A program made the position numbers and the translations under genes. From contig CANIBZ010000002.1 in assembly GCA_947466425.1 (NCBI GenBank), positions 1 to 64,000 of the forward strand: a DNA stretch of 64,000 bases. Reading direction: 5' to 3'. The notes under the pieces were generated by a model, which worked only from the letters and a program-made list of their open reading frames with translations, was not told the DNA's origin and did no database searches. Of the stretch, positions 1 through 9,031 are shown piece after piece; position 1 is the first letter of the stretch, and each line of letters begins with the position of its first letter. Source of the stretch: Flavobacteriales bacterium. Its GTDB lineage: Bacteria; Bacteroidota; Bacteroidia; Flavobacteriales_D; Sanyastnellaceae.

Positions 1-1004
1 ATCGCGAGATCTAAGCGACGTAAAATTTCTTTTCGAAGGGAAGAGGGTTTCAACACTTCAACTTCATTTCCATAACTGAGAATGAAATTGTATAACTCTT
101 GACAAGGATGCAATTCAAATTGAAAAACAGTTCCTTCTTTCGATTCTTTAATTTTCTTTTGTGAAGAATGAAGGGGTTGCGTTTCTACCAGCTTTGCAGC
201 AACCGTTGAAAATCGAAGTTCAATTTTCTCGGGCTTACCGGTGCTTTCAGAAATTCCCATGCTGTATTTGAAAAACGTTTCCGGAGAAAATCCTTTCGGG
301 ACGGTGAACTTCGTTTTGCTTGATTCAATAGAAACAATGCGCTCCAAGCCGAATGTCAAAATCTTTTCGCGCTCAGGTACAAACGCAACTAGGTACCAGC
401 GATTCAAATATTCTTTCAACAGCAACGGATGAATCGTGTATTGCTTCACTTCATTCTCTTTGAAGCTCTGGTAGAAAAGCGTGCAGGCCGTTTTCGATTT
501 TGCAGCTTCAAGCAACGGACCAAGAAATTCGTTTCCCTGACTTACTGTGCTTGTTTCAAACTGAATTAACGCTTTGTGTTTCTCTTCTTCAATAGATGAA
601 TTCAAGTTTACGCGTTGAATGATTTTATCAACGGCACTTTCGTATTGAGAAAGAAGAGGTACATGACGAAACTGATTTAAGATAGCAGCAGCGAATCGAA
701 TGGCTTCAATGTCTTCGTCGACAAGGTTTAATTCGTTGATCGAATAATCTTCTTCGGTATAGTGATATCCCTTGTGAGTTCTGTGGTATTCGATAGGGGC
801 GTAGTAGCCTAGCTCATTTTCGTTCTTCATAGCCCATATGTCTTTGTCTATGGTGCTCAATGAAATCTGATCGGCTCCAGAGCCGTACAACGCATCTGCA
901 CAAGCCTCACGCAAATCTTCTCTACTGGGGAAGGATTTCCCTTTGTTCGTTAAACAACGATCAATGATTCGGTAGCGAAGAAGTGCGTATTTATTGGCCG
1001 GCAT
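1..1004 (-). CDS. WYL-domain transcriptional regulator, partial (C-terminus off the left edge)
   Basis: Reverse-strand reading from ATG at 1004: MPANKYALLRYRIIDRCLTNKGKSFPSREDLREACADALYGSGADQISLSTIDKDIWAMKNENELGYYAPIEYHRTHKGYHYTEEDYSINELNLVDEDIEAIRFAA..., typical of Bacteroidota WYL regulators. Absent from the ORF track because no stop lies in the window. Confidence 0.7.
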   Translation of the reverse strand, partial: MPANKYALLRYRIIDRCLTNKGKSFPSREDLREACADALYGSGADQISLSTIDKDIWAMKNENELGYYAPIEYHRTHKGYHYTEEDYSINELNLVDEDIEAIRFAAAILNQFRHVPLLSQYESAVDKIIQRVNLNSSIEEEKHKALIQFETSTVSQGNEFLGPLLEAAKSKTACTLFYQSFKENEVKQYTIHPLLLKEYLNRWYLVAFVPEREKILTFGLERIVSIESSKTKFTVPKGFSPETFFKYSMGISESTGKPEKIELRFSTVAAKLVETQPLHSSQKKIKESKEGTVFQFELHPCQELYNFILSYGNEVEVLKPSSLRKEILRRLDLA

Positions 1005-1011
1005 TTTTTAA

Positions 1012-1398
1012 TTAGAATGGCAAGTCGTCTCCATCTGCGTTGTTATCCGATGGATTCTCGTTCATGACTGGAGCAGAAATTGGAGCAGATGAATTGCCCA
1101 TGGTTGAAGGGTTACTTGCTGAAGTATTTCCTGCAGCAGCAATATCCATAGTCCACATATCCAATGAAACGAAGTGTCTTCCGTTATACTCTCTTCCACG
1201 AAGATTGAATTTCACTTTCACCACATCGTTTTCCTTGAAATTTTTCAAGACATCAATTTTTTCTTTTGCTGCTTGAACAAGGATTTCCTGTGGGTAACGC
1301 TCGTCTGTGCGAACCACAAATTCTTGAATACTGAATCCGCTAGGGAAGGATTTTGTTTCGTAGAACTTAACTAAAGTTCCGGTTAATTCTAATGACAT
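1012..1398 (-). CDS. DUF3127-like protein, SSB-like, with DDLPF C-terminus
   Basis: ORF MSLELTGTLVKFYETKSFPSGFSIQEFVVRTDERYPQEI...DDLPF; OB-fold-like N-terminus, Asn/Ser-rich linker and acidic tip resembling SSB. Confidence 0.7.
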   Translation of the reverse strand: MSLELTGTLVKFYETKSFPSGFSIQEFVVRTDERYPQEILVQAAKEKIDVLKNFKENDVVKVKFNLRGREYNGRHFVSLDMWTMDIAAAGNTSASNPSTMGNSSAPISAPVMNENPSDNNADGDDLPF

Positions 1399-1453
1399 AA
1401 TACTGATTGTTTAGTAGCAACGAATATCGGAATTCTTGTTAGGATTCGAAAGC

Positions 1454-1734
1454 AATTGTTATGAACAATTCGCCCGAATGTTGCATAGCAACGAATGTCC
1501 GAAGGACTAATGTTGGCAGAGCCAACGAATGTGCAAAAGCACGAATGTCCGAAGGACGAATGTTGACTCTGTCAACGAATGCGGGAGGCGAATGTCTGGC
1601 GACTTAAATTAATCTTACGAAGTATCGTCTTCGACATTCGTTGGTGAAACCAACATTCGCCATTGGGCATTCGTCGAAGACATTCGTTGGCTCTGCCAAC
1701 ATTAGTCCTTCGGACATTAGTTGCTATGCAACAT
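1454..1734. repeat. Mini-hairpin array 1: variable hairpins on a CGAATG/CTAATG linker, folded into a larger inverted repeat
   Basis: Left half: AATTGTTatgAACAATT, TTGCataGCAA, TCCgaaGGA, TTGGCagaGCCAA, TGCaaaaGCA, TCCgaaGGA, TTGACtctGTCAA separated by CGAATG/CTAATG. Right half carries CATTCG/CATTAG linkers with TTGGTgaaACCAA, TTGGCtctGCCAA, TCCttcGGA, TTGCtatGCAA. 1481-1532 is the reverse complement of 1680-1731 with one mismatch. Confidence 0.93.
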
Positions 1735-2983
1735 TTTTTTTCTCGCGGAAGAGGATAACAAATAAGATGAGCACCACCAACGAATAACCGGCGAAACACA
1801 ACCAGGTGCTGTGCCAATCGATTTGTGCGATTTGTTTTCCGTTTTCGCCAGGGATGTAAGTTGTGAAATATTTTTCCATTACCCAGCCACTTGCGCGACT
1901 TCCAAAGACAGCTCCCACACCGTTTACCATCATGGTGAATAAGCCTTGCGCGCTTGCACGAATGCTTGGCTCAACGCTTTTTTCAATGAACAAAGATCCT
2001 GAAATATTAAAGAAGTCGAAGGCCATTCCGTAGATAATACACGACAACACAATCATCCACAATCCACCAGCAGGATCTCCGTATGCAAACAGTCCAAAAC
2101 GAAGAACCCATGCCACCATGCTAATAATCATGATTTGCTTAATTCCGAATCTCTTCATGAAAAATGGAATGGCTAGAATAAAGAGGGTTTCAGAGATTTG
2201 AGCAATGCTTGAAATAATAGCCGGATACTGAACAGCTAAAGGTTTTGGGTCTGAATACAAATTATCGAAGCTGTGCAAGAACACATCTCCGTAAGCATTC
2301 GTCAATTGCAACGCTGCACCCAACAACATCGCAAACAAGAAGAAAATCGCATAGCGGTAATTTTTAAACATCGAAAAGGCATGCAATCCAAAGGCTTGCA
2401 AATATCCTTTATGCTCCATGTTCTTTCCTAAAGGCGGACAAGCCGGTAGGGTGAAGGAATAAATTCCAAGAACCAAAGAAGCAATTCCACCTAAATAAAA
2501 CTGAAAGGCATGTGTTTCGTTTCCGGTTAAACTTACCGTCCACAGCGCGACAATAAATCCAACCGTTCCCCAAACACGAATAGGTGGAAAGACTTTCACC
2601 ACATCAATTCCTGGTTCGCGAGATAAAATGGCATAGGCTACAGTGTTCGATAAGGAGATGGTTGGCATATAAAACACCATGGTTAATAAGATTCTCCAGA
2701 ACATTTCGTCTGGAGTAGAAGATGCAGGGACAAAGAATAAGCAAATACCACCAAGTATATGAAGCACTCCGTAAAGCTTTTCCGCGTTAATGTATCGGTC
2801 GGAAAGTATTCCAGCAATAGCTGGCATAAATAGGGCAGAGATACCCATAGTAGAGAAGATCACTCCAAATTGATCAGGGCCCCATTGTTTGGTTTCAAAC
2901 CAAAAAGCACCAATCGTAATTAACCAACATCCCCAAATAAAAAACTGAAGAAAACTTAATGCGGTGAGACGTTGCTTAATCAT
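1724..2983 (-). CDS. MFS transporter, nucleoside:H+ symporter-like
   Basis: 419 aa, 12-TM-like hydrophobic pattern; MIKQRLTALSFLQFFIWGCWLITIGAFWFETKQWGPDQFGVIFSTMG resembles NupG-type permeases. Confidence 0.8.
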   Translation of the reverse strand: MIKQRLTALSFLQFFIWGCWLITIGAFWFETKQWGPDQFGVIFSTMGISALFMPAIAGILSDRYINAEKLYGVLHILGGICLFFVPASSTPDEMFWRILLTMVFYMPTISLSNTVAYAILSREPGIDVVKVFPPIRVWGTVGFIVALWTVSLTGNETHAFQFYLGGIASLVLGIYSFTLPACPPLGKNMEHKGYLQAFGLHAFSMFKNYRYAIFFLFAMLLGAALQLTNAYGDVFLHSFDNLYSDPKPLAVQYPAIISSIAQISETLFILAIPFFMKRFGIKQIMIISMVAWVLRFGLFAYGDPAGGLWMIVLSCIIYGMAFDFFNISGSLFIEKSVEPSIRASAQGLFTMMVNGVGAVFGSRASGWVMEKYFTTYIPGENGKQIAQIDWHSTWLCFAGYSLVVLILFVILFREKKNVA

Positions 2984-2994
2984 GTTGAATGAGT

Positions 2995-3885
2995 TTAGTT
3001 GTTAAAGGCCAAAAGCGTACACGCCGCTTCCGTTGTTTTTTTAAGTCTTAGTAATTCAGCTGCACGCGCATGAAGCGCTTGTTCCAACGCCTCTGCTTTT
3101 CCTTCATGTTCTAAAAATAGGTCAGAAAGCTCTATTAATTTATATTCATTCACATCGGTCTCGTTCGGAAGGGCTTGCAGATTGCCCAGCATGCCTAAAT
3201 CATTACCTGTTAAAATCTTTGAAAAGCGAATGTCCTCGGGCAATGCATCGATTCCAATTCCAATTTTTTCATTGGGTTTCGGAACTTCAAACAATCCATC
3301 AATAGCTCTAACATAATAGTCTCCTCCAGCACGCGCCACAAGATCGGCCTTGAGCATGTCTATTCTTCCGTTTTCATCGAGAATGGAATCGTTGATGTGA
3401 ACACGAACAATTTCGCATACCACCAAATTTCCTGCTCCTCCTTCGGTTCCGAGCTCAATCACTTCTTTCACTTTACATTCCAACTGAATCGGAGATTCAG
3501 CAACACGCGGAACGCTTATGGCTTCAGAAGCCAATTCAGTCACTCCGGCTTTAATGAATTCATTTACTCCGGCTGGGTATTCAACGCTGCTTAGCGAACA
3601 TTGCTGAACCAAGCTATAATTGACAATGTTGATTACGCATTCTGGAACGCGCTTCACATTTTCATACGTGTGCTTGGTCGTGTTATCGCGTCCTCTGCGT
3701 GCAGGAGAGAATATAGCAATGGGAGGATTCGCTGAAAACACATTGAAGAAACTGAACGGAGAAAGATTCGGTGTTCCGCTTTCATCAACGGTGCTCACCC
3801 ATGCAATGGGTCTTGGAGCAACGCTGCCTAAAAGAAGTTGATGCAATTTCCCAACGGGAATTTCACCGGGAATAAATGTGGCCAT
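2995..3885 (-). CDS. flavin reductase family protein (FMN-binding split barrel)
   Basis: VGKLHQLLLGSVAPRPIAWVSTVDESGTPNLSPFSFFNVFSANPPIAIFSP is diagnostic of the family. Confidence 0.88.
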   Translation of the reverse strand: MATFIPGEIPVGKLHQLLLGSVAPRPIAWVSTVDESGTPNLSPFSFFNVFSANPPIAIFSPARRGRDNTTKHTYENVKRVPECVINIVNYSLVQQCSLSSVEYPAGVNEFIKAGVTELASEAISVPRVAESPIQLECKVKEVIELGTEGGAGNLVVCEIVRVHINDSILDENGRIDMLKADLVARAGGDYYVRAIDGLFEVPKPNEKIGIGIDALPEDIRFSKILTGNDLGMLGNLQALPNETDVNEYKLIELSDLFLEHEGKAEALEQALHARAAELLRLKKTTEAACTLLAFNN

Positions 3886-3886
3886 A

Positions 3887-4402
3887 TTATTTTTTTGAAA
3901 GCGCTTCCACTTCGGAAACGGAGTCCATGACTTTTTTCTTCAATTCATCTTTGAATTGCGCTATGCGTTGCATCAATTGCGCGTCGGCAACGGCTACAAT
4001 TTGCGCGGCAAGAATTCCTGCGTTACGCGCACCATCGAGGGCAACGGTTGCAACGGGAACTCCAGCTGGCATTTGTAGAATACTTAGAACGCTGTCCCAT
4101 CCGTCGATACTATTCGAAGATTTAATTGGAACACCAATAACAGGAAGGGGCGTGAGAGAAGCAGTCATTCCTGGTAAATGCGCCGCCCCACCGGCTCCGG
4201 CTATAATTACCTGAACTCCTCTACTGGCGGCGCCCTTGGCATACTCGAACATGCGGTCAGGCGTGCGATGTGCGCTAACTACACTAATTTCAAAGGGGAC
4301 GTTCAACAGGGAAAGAACATCTGCAGCTTCTTGCATAATGCGCAAGTCGCTATTACTTCCCATTATAATTCCTACCATAGTCTTTATTGTTTGTGTCGTC
4401 AC
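3887..4402 (-). CDS. purE: 5-(carboxyamino)imidazole ribonucleotide mutase
   Basis: VGIIMGSNSDLRIMQEAADVLSLLNVPFEISVVSAHRTPDRMFEYAKGAASRGVQVIIAGAGGAAHLPGM motif. Confidence 0.96.
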   Translation of the reverse strand: MTTQTIKTMVGIIMGSNSDLRIMQEAADVLSLLNVPFEISVVSAHRTPDRMFEYAKGAASRGVQVIIAGAGGAAHLPGMTASLTPLPVIGVPIKSSNSIDGWDSVLSILQMPAGVPVATVALDGARNAGILAAQIVAVADAQLMQRIAQFKDELKKKVMDSVSEVEALSKK

Positions 4403-4424
4403 TCAAATCCTATGGATCAGAGCT

Positions 4425-5009
4425 TTACTTTTTGTTTCTTTTATCCAACTCGTCGCGAAGCTTCGAAGCTAACTCGTAATCTTCATTCAACAAGGCTTCA
4501 TCGAGTTTCTTCAAGATCTCTTCCGGAGTCAATACTTCTTCTAAATCATCTTCAGTTATGTCAAGGTCGAAATCCAACTCGTCTCCTTCAGTCAATGCAC
4601 GCATGTCTCTTCCAACTTCATCCATAACCTCCTTCGCACAAAAGATAGGAGCACCAAAGCGAATAGCTATGGCTACGGCATCGCTCGTGCGTGAGTCTAC
4701 TTCAATCGTTTTTCCATTTCCTCTCACAATAATACGCGCATAGAAAATTCCATCGATCATCTGATAAATGAATACTTGTTCTACTTGAATTTCAAAATTC
4801 TCCGCAAGAGAAACGAAAAGGTCATGGGTAAGCGGACGGGTGATGGGCATTTTTTCCATCACAATCACAATACTGTGTGCTTCCGCCGGACCAATAACAA
4901 TGGCCAAGCTGCGAGCACCCGCTATTTCAGTAAGTGCCATGACATACGCCCCGTTCGAGCTGCTGCTCGGGGTAATGTCTACCAGATCAAGCTGAATTTT
5001 TTCGGCCAT
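4425..5009 (-). CDS. bifunctional nuclease family protein (BFN/DUF151) with C-terminal UVR motif
   Basis: LAIVIGPAEAHSIVIVMEKMPITRPLTHDLF and RTSDAVAIAIRFGAPIFCAKEVMDEVG; C-terminal LDEALLNEDYELASKLRDELDKR (UVR). Confidence 0.9.
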   Translation of the reverse strand: MAEKIQLDLVDITPSSSSNGAYVMALTEIAGARSLAIVIGPAEAHSIVIVMEKMPITRPLTHDLFVSLAENFEIQVEQVFIYQMIDGIFYARIIVRGNGKTIEVDSRTSDAVAIAIRFGAPIFCAKEVMDEVGRDMRALTEGDELDFDLDITEDDLEEVLTPEEILKKLDEALLNEDYELASKLRDELDKRNKK

Positions 5010-5956
5010 TATTTTGTGGCGTTGAAGGCTTTCGCCGCTGCTATTAATTGTGGAACCACTTCAAACGCATCGCCAATAATTCCATAATCAGCGGCTTTGA
5101 AGAACGGCGCTTCAGGGTCTTTGTTTATTACAACAATAACCTTCGATCCGTTAACTCCAGCCAAGTGCTGAATAGCTCCGCTAATTCCTACTGCAATGTA
5201 TAAGTTCGGACGAATAGCAATTCCCGTTTGTCCCACGTGCTCGTGGTGAGGGCGCCATCCGATATCGGAAACCGGACGTGAACATGCTGTTGCCGCTCCG
5301 AGTTCCTTCGCTAATTCTTCAATCATTCCCCAGTTCTCGGGGCCTTTCATTCCTCTTCCTGCTGATACAACTTTGTCTGCTTCAGGCAATGGAATAGACT
5401 CACTCTCTTCAACACGAACTTCTTTCACACGAACACGTGCAGTTCCAACTTCAGCATTGAAAGCGTTAACTGGACAAGCTGCGCCAGCAGCGTTCACTCC
5501 GTATGAATTCGGAAGAACGGTAACAATGCTTATTTCAGAATTCACGGTAACATGCGCAATGGCCTTACCTGAGAATACATTTTTCTTAACGATATTTCCA
5601 GTTGGAAGGAAAGACGCTCCTGAAACCAATCCCGCGTTCAAACGAACAGATAGGCGAGGGGCTACAGACTTTCCAATTAAATCTTGAGAAAGAACAATGG
5701 CAGTTGCGCCACTTTCTTTTTGAGCAGCGAGCATAAGCTTGGTGATTTGTTCACCATCTGCAGCGCTCAATGCATCCATTTTCCAAACTTCATTAGCGCC
5801 CGCTGTTCCAAGAACAGAAGCGTCAATGCTTCCGTAAGTAATAGCGATACACGTTCCTCCAACGCTTGCAGACCAAGCTGATGCGTATGAAACGGCCTCT
5901 AATGAGGACTTCGTGAATTTACCGTTGAGGTGTTCTGCGAATACGATTGTTTTCAT
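5009..5956 (-). CDS. etfA: electron transfer flavoprotein subunit alpha
   Basis: C-terminal FAD-binding region VVSAGRGMKGPENWGMIEELAKELGAATACSRPVSDIGWRPHHEHVGQTG. Confidence 0.93.
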   Translation of the reverse strand: MKTIVFAEHLNGKFTKSSLEAVSYASAWSASVGGTCIAITYGSIDASVLGTAGANEVWKMDALSAADGEQITKLMLAAQKESGATAIVLSQDLIGKSVAPRLSVRLNAGLVSGASFLPTGNIVKKNVFSGKAIAHVTVNSEISIVTVLPNSYGVNAAGAACPVNAFNAEVGTARVRVKEVRVEESESIPLPEADKVVSAGRGMKGPENWGMIEELAKELGAATACSRPVSDIGWRPHHEHVGQTGIAIRPNLYIAVGISGAIQHLAGVNGSKVIVVINKDPEAPFFKAADYGIIGDAFEVVPQLIAAAKAFNATK

Positions 5957-5969
5957 GTTCAGTTCGGTA

Positions 5970-6710
5970 TTAGATGACTTTCGCCTCTTGATGTAACAAG
6001 GTGATTAACTCGGCAGCGTTTGCTGGATCTACATATTTGCAAGCGCTCTTCGCAGGTGGCAATTCGTAATTGTTTACCGAAGTGGTTGCTGTTGTATTTT
6101 CAACAGAAACAACTTCTAACGCTTTTGTGCGTGCCGCCATAATGCCACGCATGTTTGGAATGCGTTGCTCTGCCATTCCTTTCGCAGCGCTTATTACCGC
6201 AGGAAGATTAACTTCTAACACTTCCATTCCACCAGTTACTTCTCTTTCGCAAGTAGCAACGCCGTTCGTAACATCAAGCTTCGCAGCCAACGCAACCAAA
6301 GGCATATCTAAAAGTTCAGCAACCATTCCCGGTACAACAGATCCGTTGTAATTTATGGTTTCCTTTCCACATAAAATTAAATCGAATCCTTTGTCTTTCG
6401 CGTAATTCGCAATGTGAGTCGAAACGCTTAGGGCATCTGACTCAGGAGCGTCAATGCGAACAGCATCATCAGCACCTATGGCCAGAGCCTTACGAATGAT
6501 TTGCTCGTAGTCTATTCCGCCAACGCTAAGAACAGTAACGTTTCCGCCTTGCGCTTCCTTCAATTCCAACGCACGAACAAGGGCGTACCACTCGTCATAC
6601 GGATTAACAATGAAGTTTACTCCAGCCTCATCGAATGAAGAGTTGTTGTTGGTGAAGGCAATCTTCGACGTAGTGTCGGGCGCCTTACTCACACAGACTA
6701 AAATTTTCAT
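5970..6710 (-). CDS. etfB: electron transfer flavoprotein subunit beta
   Basis: MKILVCVSKAPDTTSKIAFT...NPYDEWYALVRALELKE; directly upstream of etfA. Confidence 0.93.
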   Translation of the reverse strand: MKILVCVSKAPDTTSKIAFTNNNSSFDEAGVNFIVNPYDEWYALVRALELKEAQGGNVTVLSVGGIDYEQIIRKALAIGADDAVRIDAPESDALSVSTHIANYAKDKGFDLILCGKETINYNGSVVPGMVAELLDMPLVALAAKLDVTNGVATCEREVTGGMEVLEVNLPAVISAAKGMAEQRIPNMRGIMAARTKALEVVSVENTTATTSVNNYELPPAKSACKYVDPANAAELITLLHQEAKVI

Positions 6711-6775
6711 GTTGCAGTTTTAAGGCTGCGAAGTTACGAAAGCAAGCGCCAAATTTTAGAATTTCACGCGATGAT

Positions 6776-7741
6776 TTATTGAATCATTTCCAACTGTCGA
6801 GCGACCTTCTGAAGAATCTCGAAAACAGTCTCTGCCATTACGTTTTCACTGTCGAGGGTTGGGTTGATTTCAGTGAATTCTAAACAACAGATTCTTTCGT
6901 TTTGAAGTAACTCAAGGATTAAGTCAGCCGCTTCACGCTCGTTAATTCCTCCTTTTACCGGAGTGCCTGTTCCTCTAGAAACCGTTGGATCCATAGAGTC
7001 TACGTCGAAACTGATGTAGATTTTATCGCATGCACTTAAGTAACGAAGAATCTCGCGACTCAATTTTGTGATACCCGTTTTACGAAGTTCGTTGGTTGAA
7101 ACAACCTTCACTTTATTCTGCTTGATGAGTGCTGCTTCCTGCTCTTCAAAGTCACGAAGGGTGATGTAGACAAGGTCGCGGTATTCAATCTTCGGACAGA
7201 TATCTCCCACATTCTTCAACATTTCCCACAAATCAATGGTCTCGTAATCGAGGTCATTCACTTTTTCTTCGATATTGTCTTCGTTCAATGCTACGGCCAA
7301 TGGCATTCCGTGGAGGTTTCCGCTTGGACTCGTATATGGGCTGTGTAAATCGGCATGAGCATCGATCCAAATAACCCCAACGCGCGATTCTGGATAGGCC
7401 ATGCGAATTCCAGCGAGCGTTCCTCCAGCGTTGCTGTGATCACCACTTAATAGTAAAGGAAAGCGATTGTCGCGAATGGTATCGCGCACTGCTGCTCCAA
7501 TGCGCTCGTACATTTTTAGCACGCTGCGAATATGCTTCGCGTAGCGGCTGCCTGGATTGTTATGCAAAGCGGCATTGTCATTCGGAATGACAATGCTTCT
7601 GTATTTCTTGAAAAAGCCTGAACGGAAGTCGAGCGCTGCAATTTTCAATGCGTCTACTCCTAGACTAGATCCGCGTGTTCCTGCTCCAACTTCACTCGGA
7701 ACTTCGATAATTCGAATGTTTTTCGCTTTTTTGTTAATCAT
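6776..7741 (-). CDS. arginase/agmatinase family protein
   Basis: Ureohydrolase metal motifs GDHSNAGG, WIDAHADLHSP, SFDVDSMDP. Confidence 0.88.
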   Translation of the reverse strand: MINKKAKNIRIIEVPSEVGAGTRGSSLGVDALKIAALDFRSGFFKKYRSIVIPNDNAALHNNPGSRYAKHIRSVLKMYERIGAAVRDTIRDNRFPLLLSGDHSNAGGTLAGIRMAYPESRVGVIWIDAHADLHSPYTSPSGNLHGMPLAVALNEDNIEEKVNDLDYETIDLWEMLKNVGDICPKIEYRDLVYITLRDFEEQEAALIKQNKVKVVSTNELRKTGITKLSREILRYLSACDKIYISFDVDSMDPTVSRGTGTPVKGGINEREAADLILELLQNERICCLEFTEINPTLDSENVMAETVFEILQKVARQLEMIQ

Positions 7742-7754
7742 AATACAAAGATAG

Positions 7755-8198
7755 TTATTGAAGTGCTGTTCTAATCCAATGATCGGCTTTCGATTCTAAG
7801 ATGTGATACATCTTTTCAAATCCGTCTTCCTCACCGTAATACGGATCTTCCACATCCTCTTCAATGAGGTATAATTTTATTTTCTTAAGATCCTCTGAGT
7901 TTCGAGCCACAGAGGAAACATCGCTGTAGTTCATTTGATCCATGACCAAAATAATTTCGAACTCATCGAAATGCTCGGCCTTAAATTTCTGAGCCTTATG
8001 ATTGGAAATGTCGACATTGTGTCGTTTTCCTACTTTCTCTGATCGCTTGTCTGCTCGACTGCCTATGTGATATCCGGCGGTACCCGCACTAGCAATCTCC
8101 AGAGGAACGTTTAACTCTTGCGCCTTTGCCTTTAAAATTCCTTCGGCTAGAGGAGAGCGACAAATATTACCTAGACAAACGCAGATAACTCGTTTCAT
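7755..8198 (-). CDS. low molecular weight protein-tyrosine-phosphatase
   Basis: CLGNICRSP P-loop near the N-terminus and DPYYG near the C-terminus. Confidence 0.92.
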   Translation of the reverse strand: MKRVICVCLGNICRSPLAEGILKAKAQELNVPLEIASAGTAGYHIGSRADKRSEKVGKRHNVDISNHKAQKFKAEHFDEFEIILVMDQMNYSDVSSVARNSEDLKKIKLYLIEEDVEDPYYGEEDGFEKMYHILESKADHWIRTALQ

Positions 8199-8917
8199 TT
8201 CTTTTCAATTCCAATAGCAAAAATGACATTTCGCTTGTTGAAGTCCCAATTCATTTCACGCCATTCAGCAATAGACTTGGTGATCACATAACCATTTTGA
8301 CTGTGCACGTCACAACCAATGCAAAGTAACGTTGTAGGTTGAAGATGCTCGCGCAAATCGTCGTACACATGATGACTGCGATATGGCGCATCCATGAACA
8401 GTTGTGTCACTCTGAATTCCGAAGATTGTCTTTCCAACATTTTTATTTTCTTCATACGTTCACCACGCTCGCGCGGAAGGTATCCGTGAAAAGTGAAAGA
8501 TTGTCCGTTCAAACCAGATGCTGCAAGAGTGAGCAGAATAGAGGAGGGGCCAGTCAATGGAACCACAGGAATACCCATGCGGTGCGCTTCGGCAACAATC
8601 ACTGCTCCGGGGTCTGCAATGCACGGCATACCCGCCTCACTCATAAGACCCGCATTCTTTCCCTCGAGAATCGGCTTCAACCAATTATCGTAACCAAGTT
8701 CCTTACTATGCTCATTAATAACGTTTAAAGTAATTTCATCAAAAGCTTTGGTATATCCGATTTTGCGTAAATATCTGCGAGCGGTTTTCAACTCTTCCAC
8801 AAAGAAAATGTCTAATTCTAACATTAATTCGTTGTTGAATGGAAGGTGTTCCATCTGATGAAGATCTCCAATTGGGGTAGGAAAAAGGTAAAGCGTACCT
8901 GGATTTATTTTAGACAT
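8195..8917 (-). CDS. SAM-dependent methyltransferase, RsmI/tetrapyrrole methylase family
   Basis: GTLYLFPTPIGD..., SEAGMPCIADPGAVIVAEAHRMGIPVVPLTGPSSILL; start reassigned from the track (8986) to the internal ATG giving MSKINPGTLYLF. Confidence 0.88.
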   Translation of the reverse strand: MSKINPGTLYLFPTPIGDLHQMEHLPFNNELMLELDIFFVEELKTARRYLRKIGYTKAFDEITLNVINEHSKELGYDNWLKPILEGKNAGLMSEAGMPCIADPGAVIVAEAHRMGIPVVPLTGPSSILLTLAASGLNGQSFTFHGYLPRERGERMKKIKMLERQSSEFRVTQLFMDAPYRSHHVYDDLREHLQPTTLLCIGCDVHSQNGYVITKSIAEWREMNWDFNKRNVIFAIGIEKK

Positions 8918-8988
8918 AAGCGATATATCGAAGTGATATTTTTTGCGTCCGTGAAGGTACTGCAACAATTCATTGAGTTGAAACAAAA

Positions 8989-9012
8989 AAAAGACAGCCG
9001 CGGCTGTCTTTT
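8989..9012. terminator. Intrinsic terminator-like perfect palindrome
   Basis: AAAAGACAGCCG/CGGCTGTCTTTT followed by an A/T tract, between the 9032 gene stop and the 8917 gene start. Confidence 0.8.
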
Positions 9013-9031
9013 AAAAATGCAATGTTTCAAT

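Noticed and set aside
1454-1734. Interpretation as an insertion sequence remnant or MITE
   Set aside because: It has long inverted arms, but the interior is a periodic hairpin string. I saw no clear target-site duplication and no transposase fragment. It is not excluded without genome-wide copies.
1572-1817. Minus-strand ORF of 81 aa in the first hairpin array
   Set aside because: It runs through the inverted-repeat array and the 3' end of the MFS gene in another frame; coding is unlikely.
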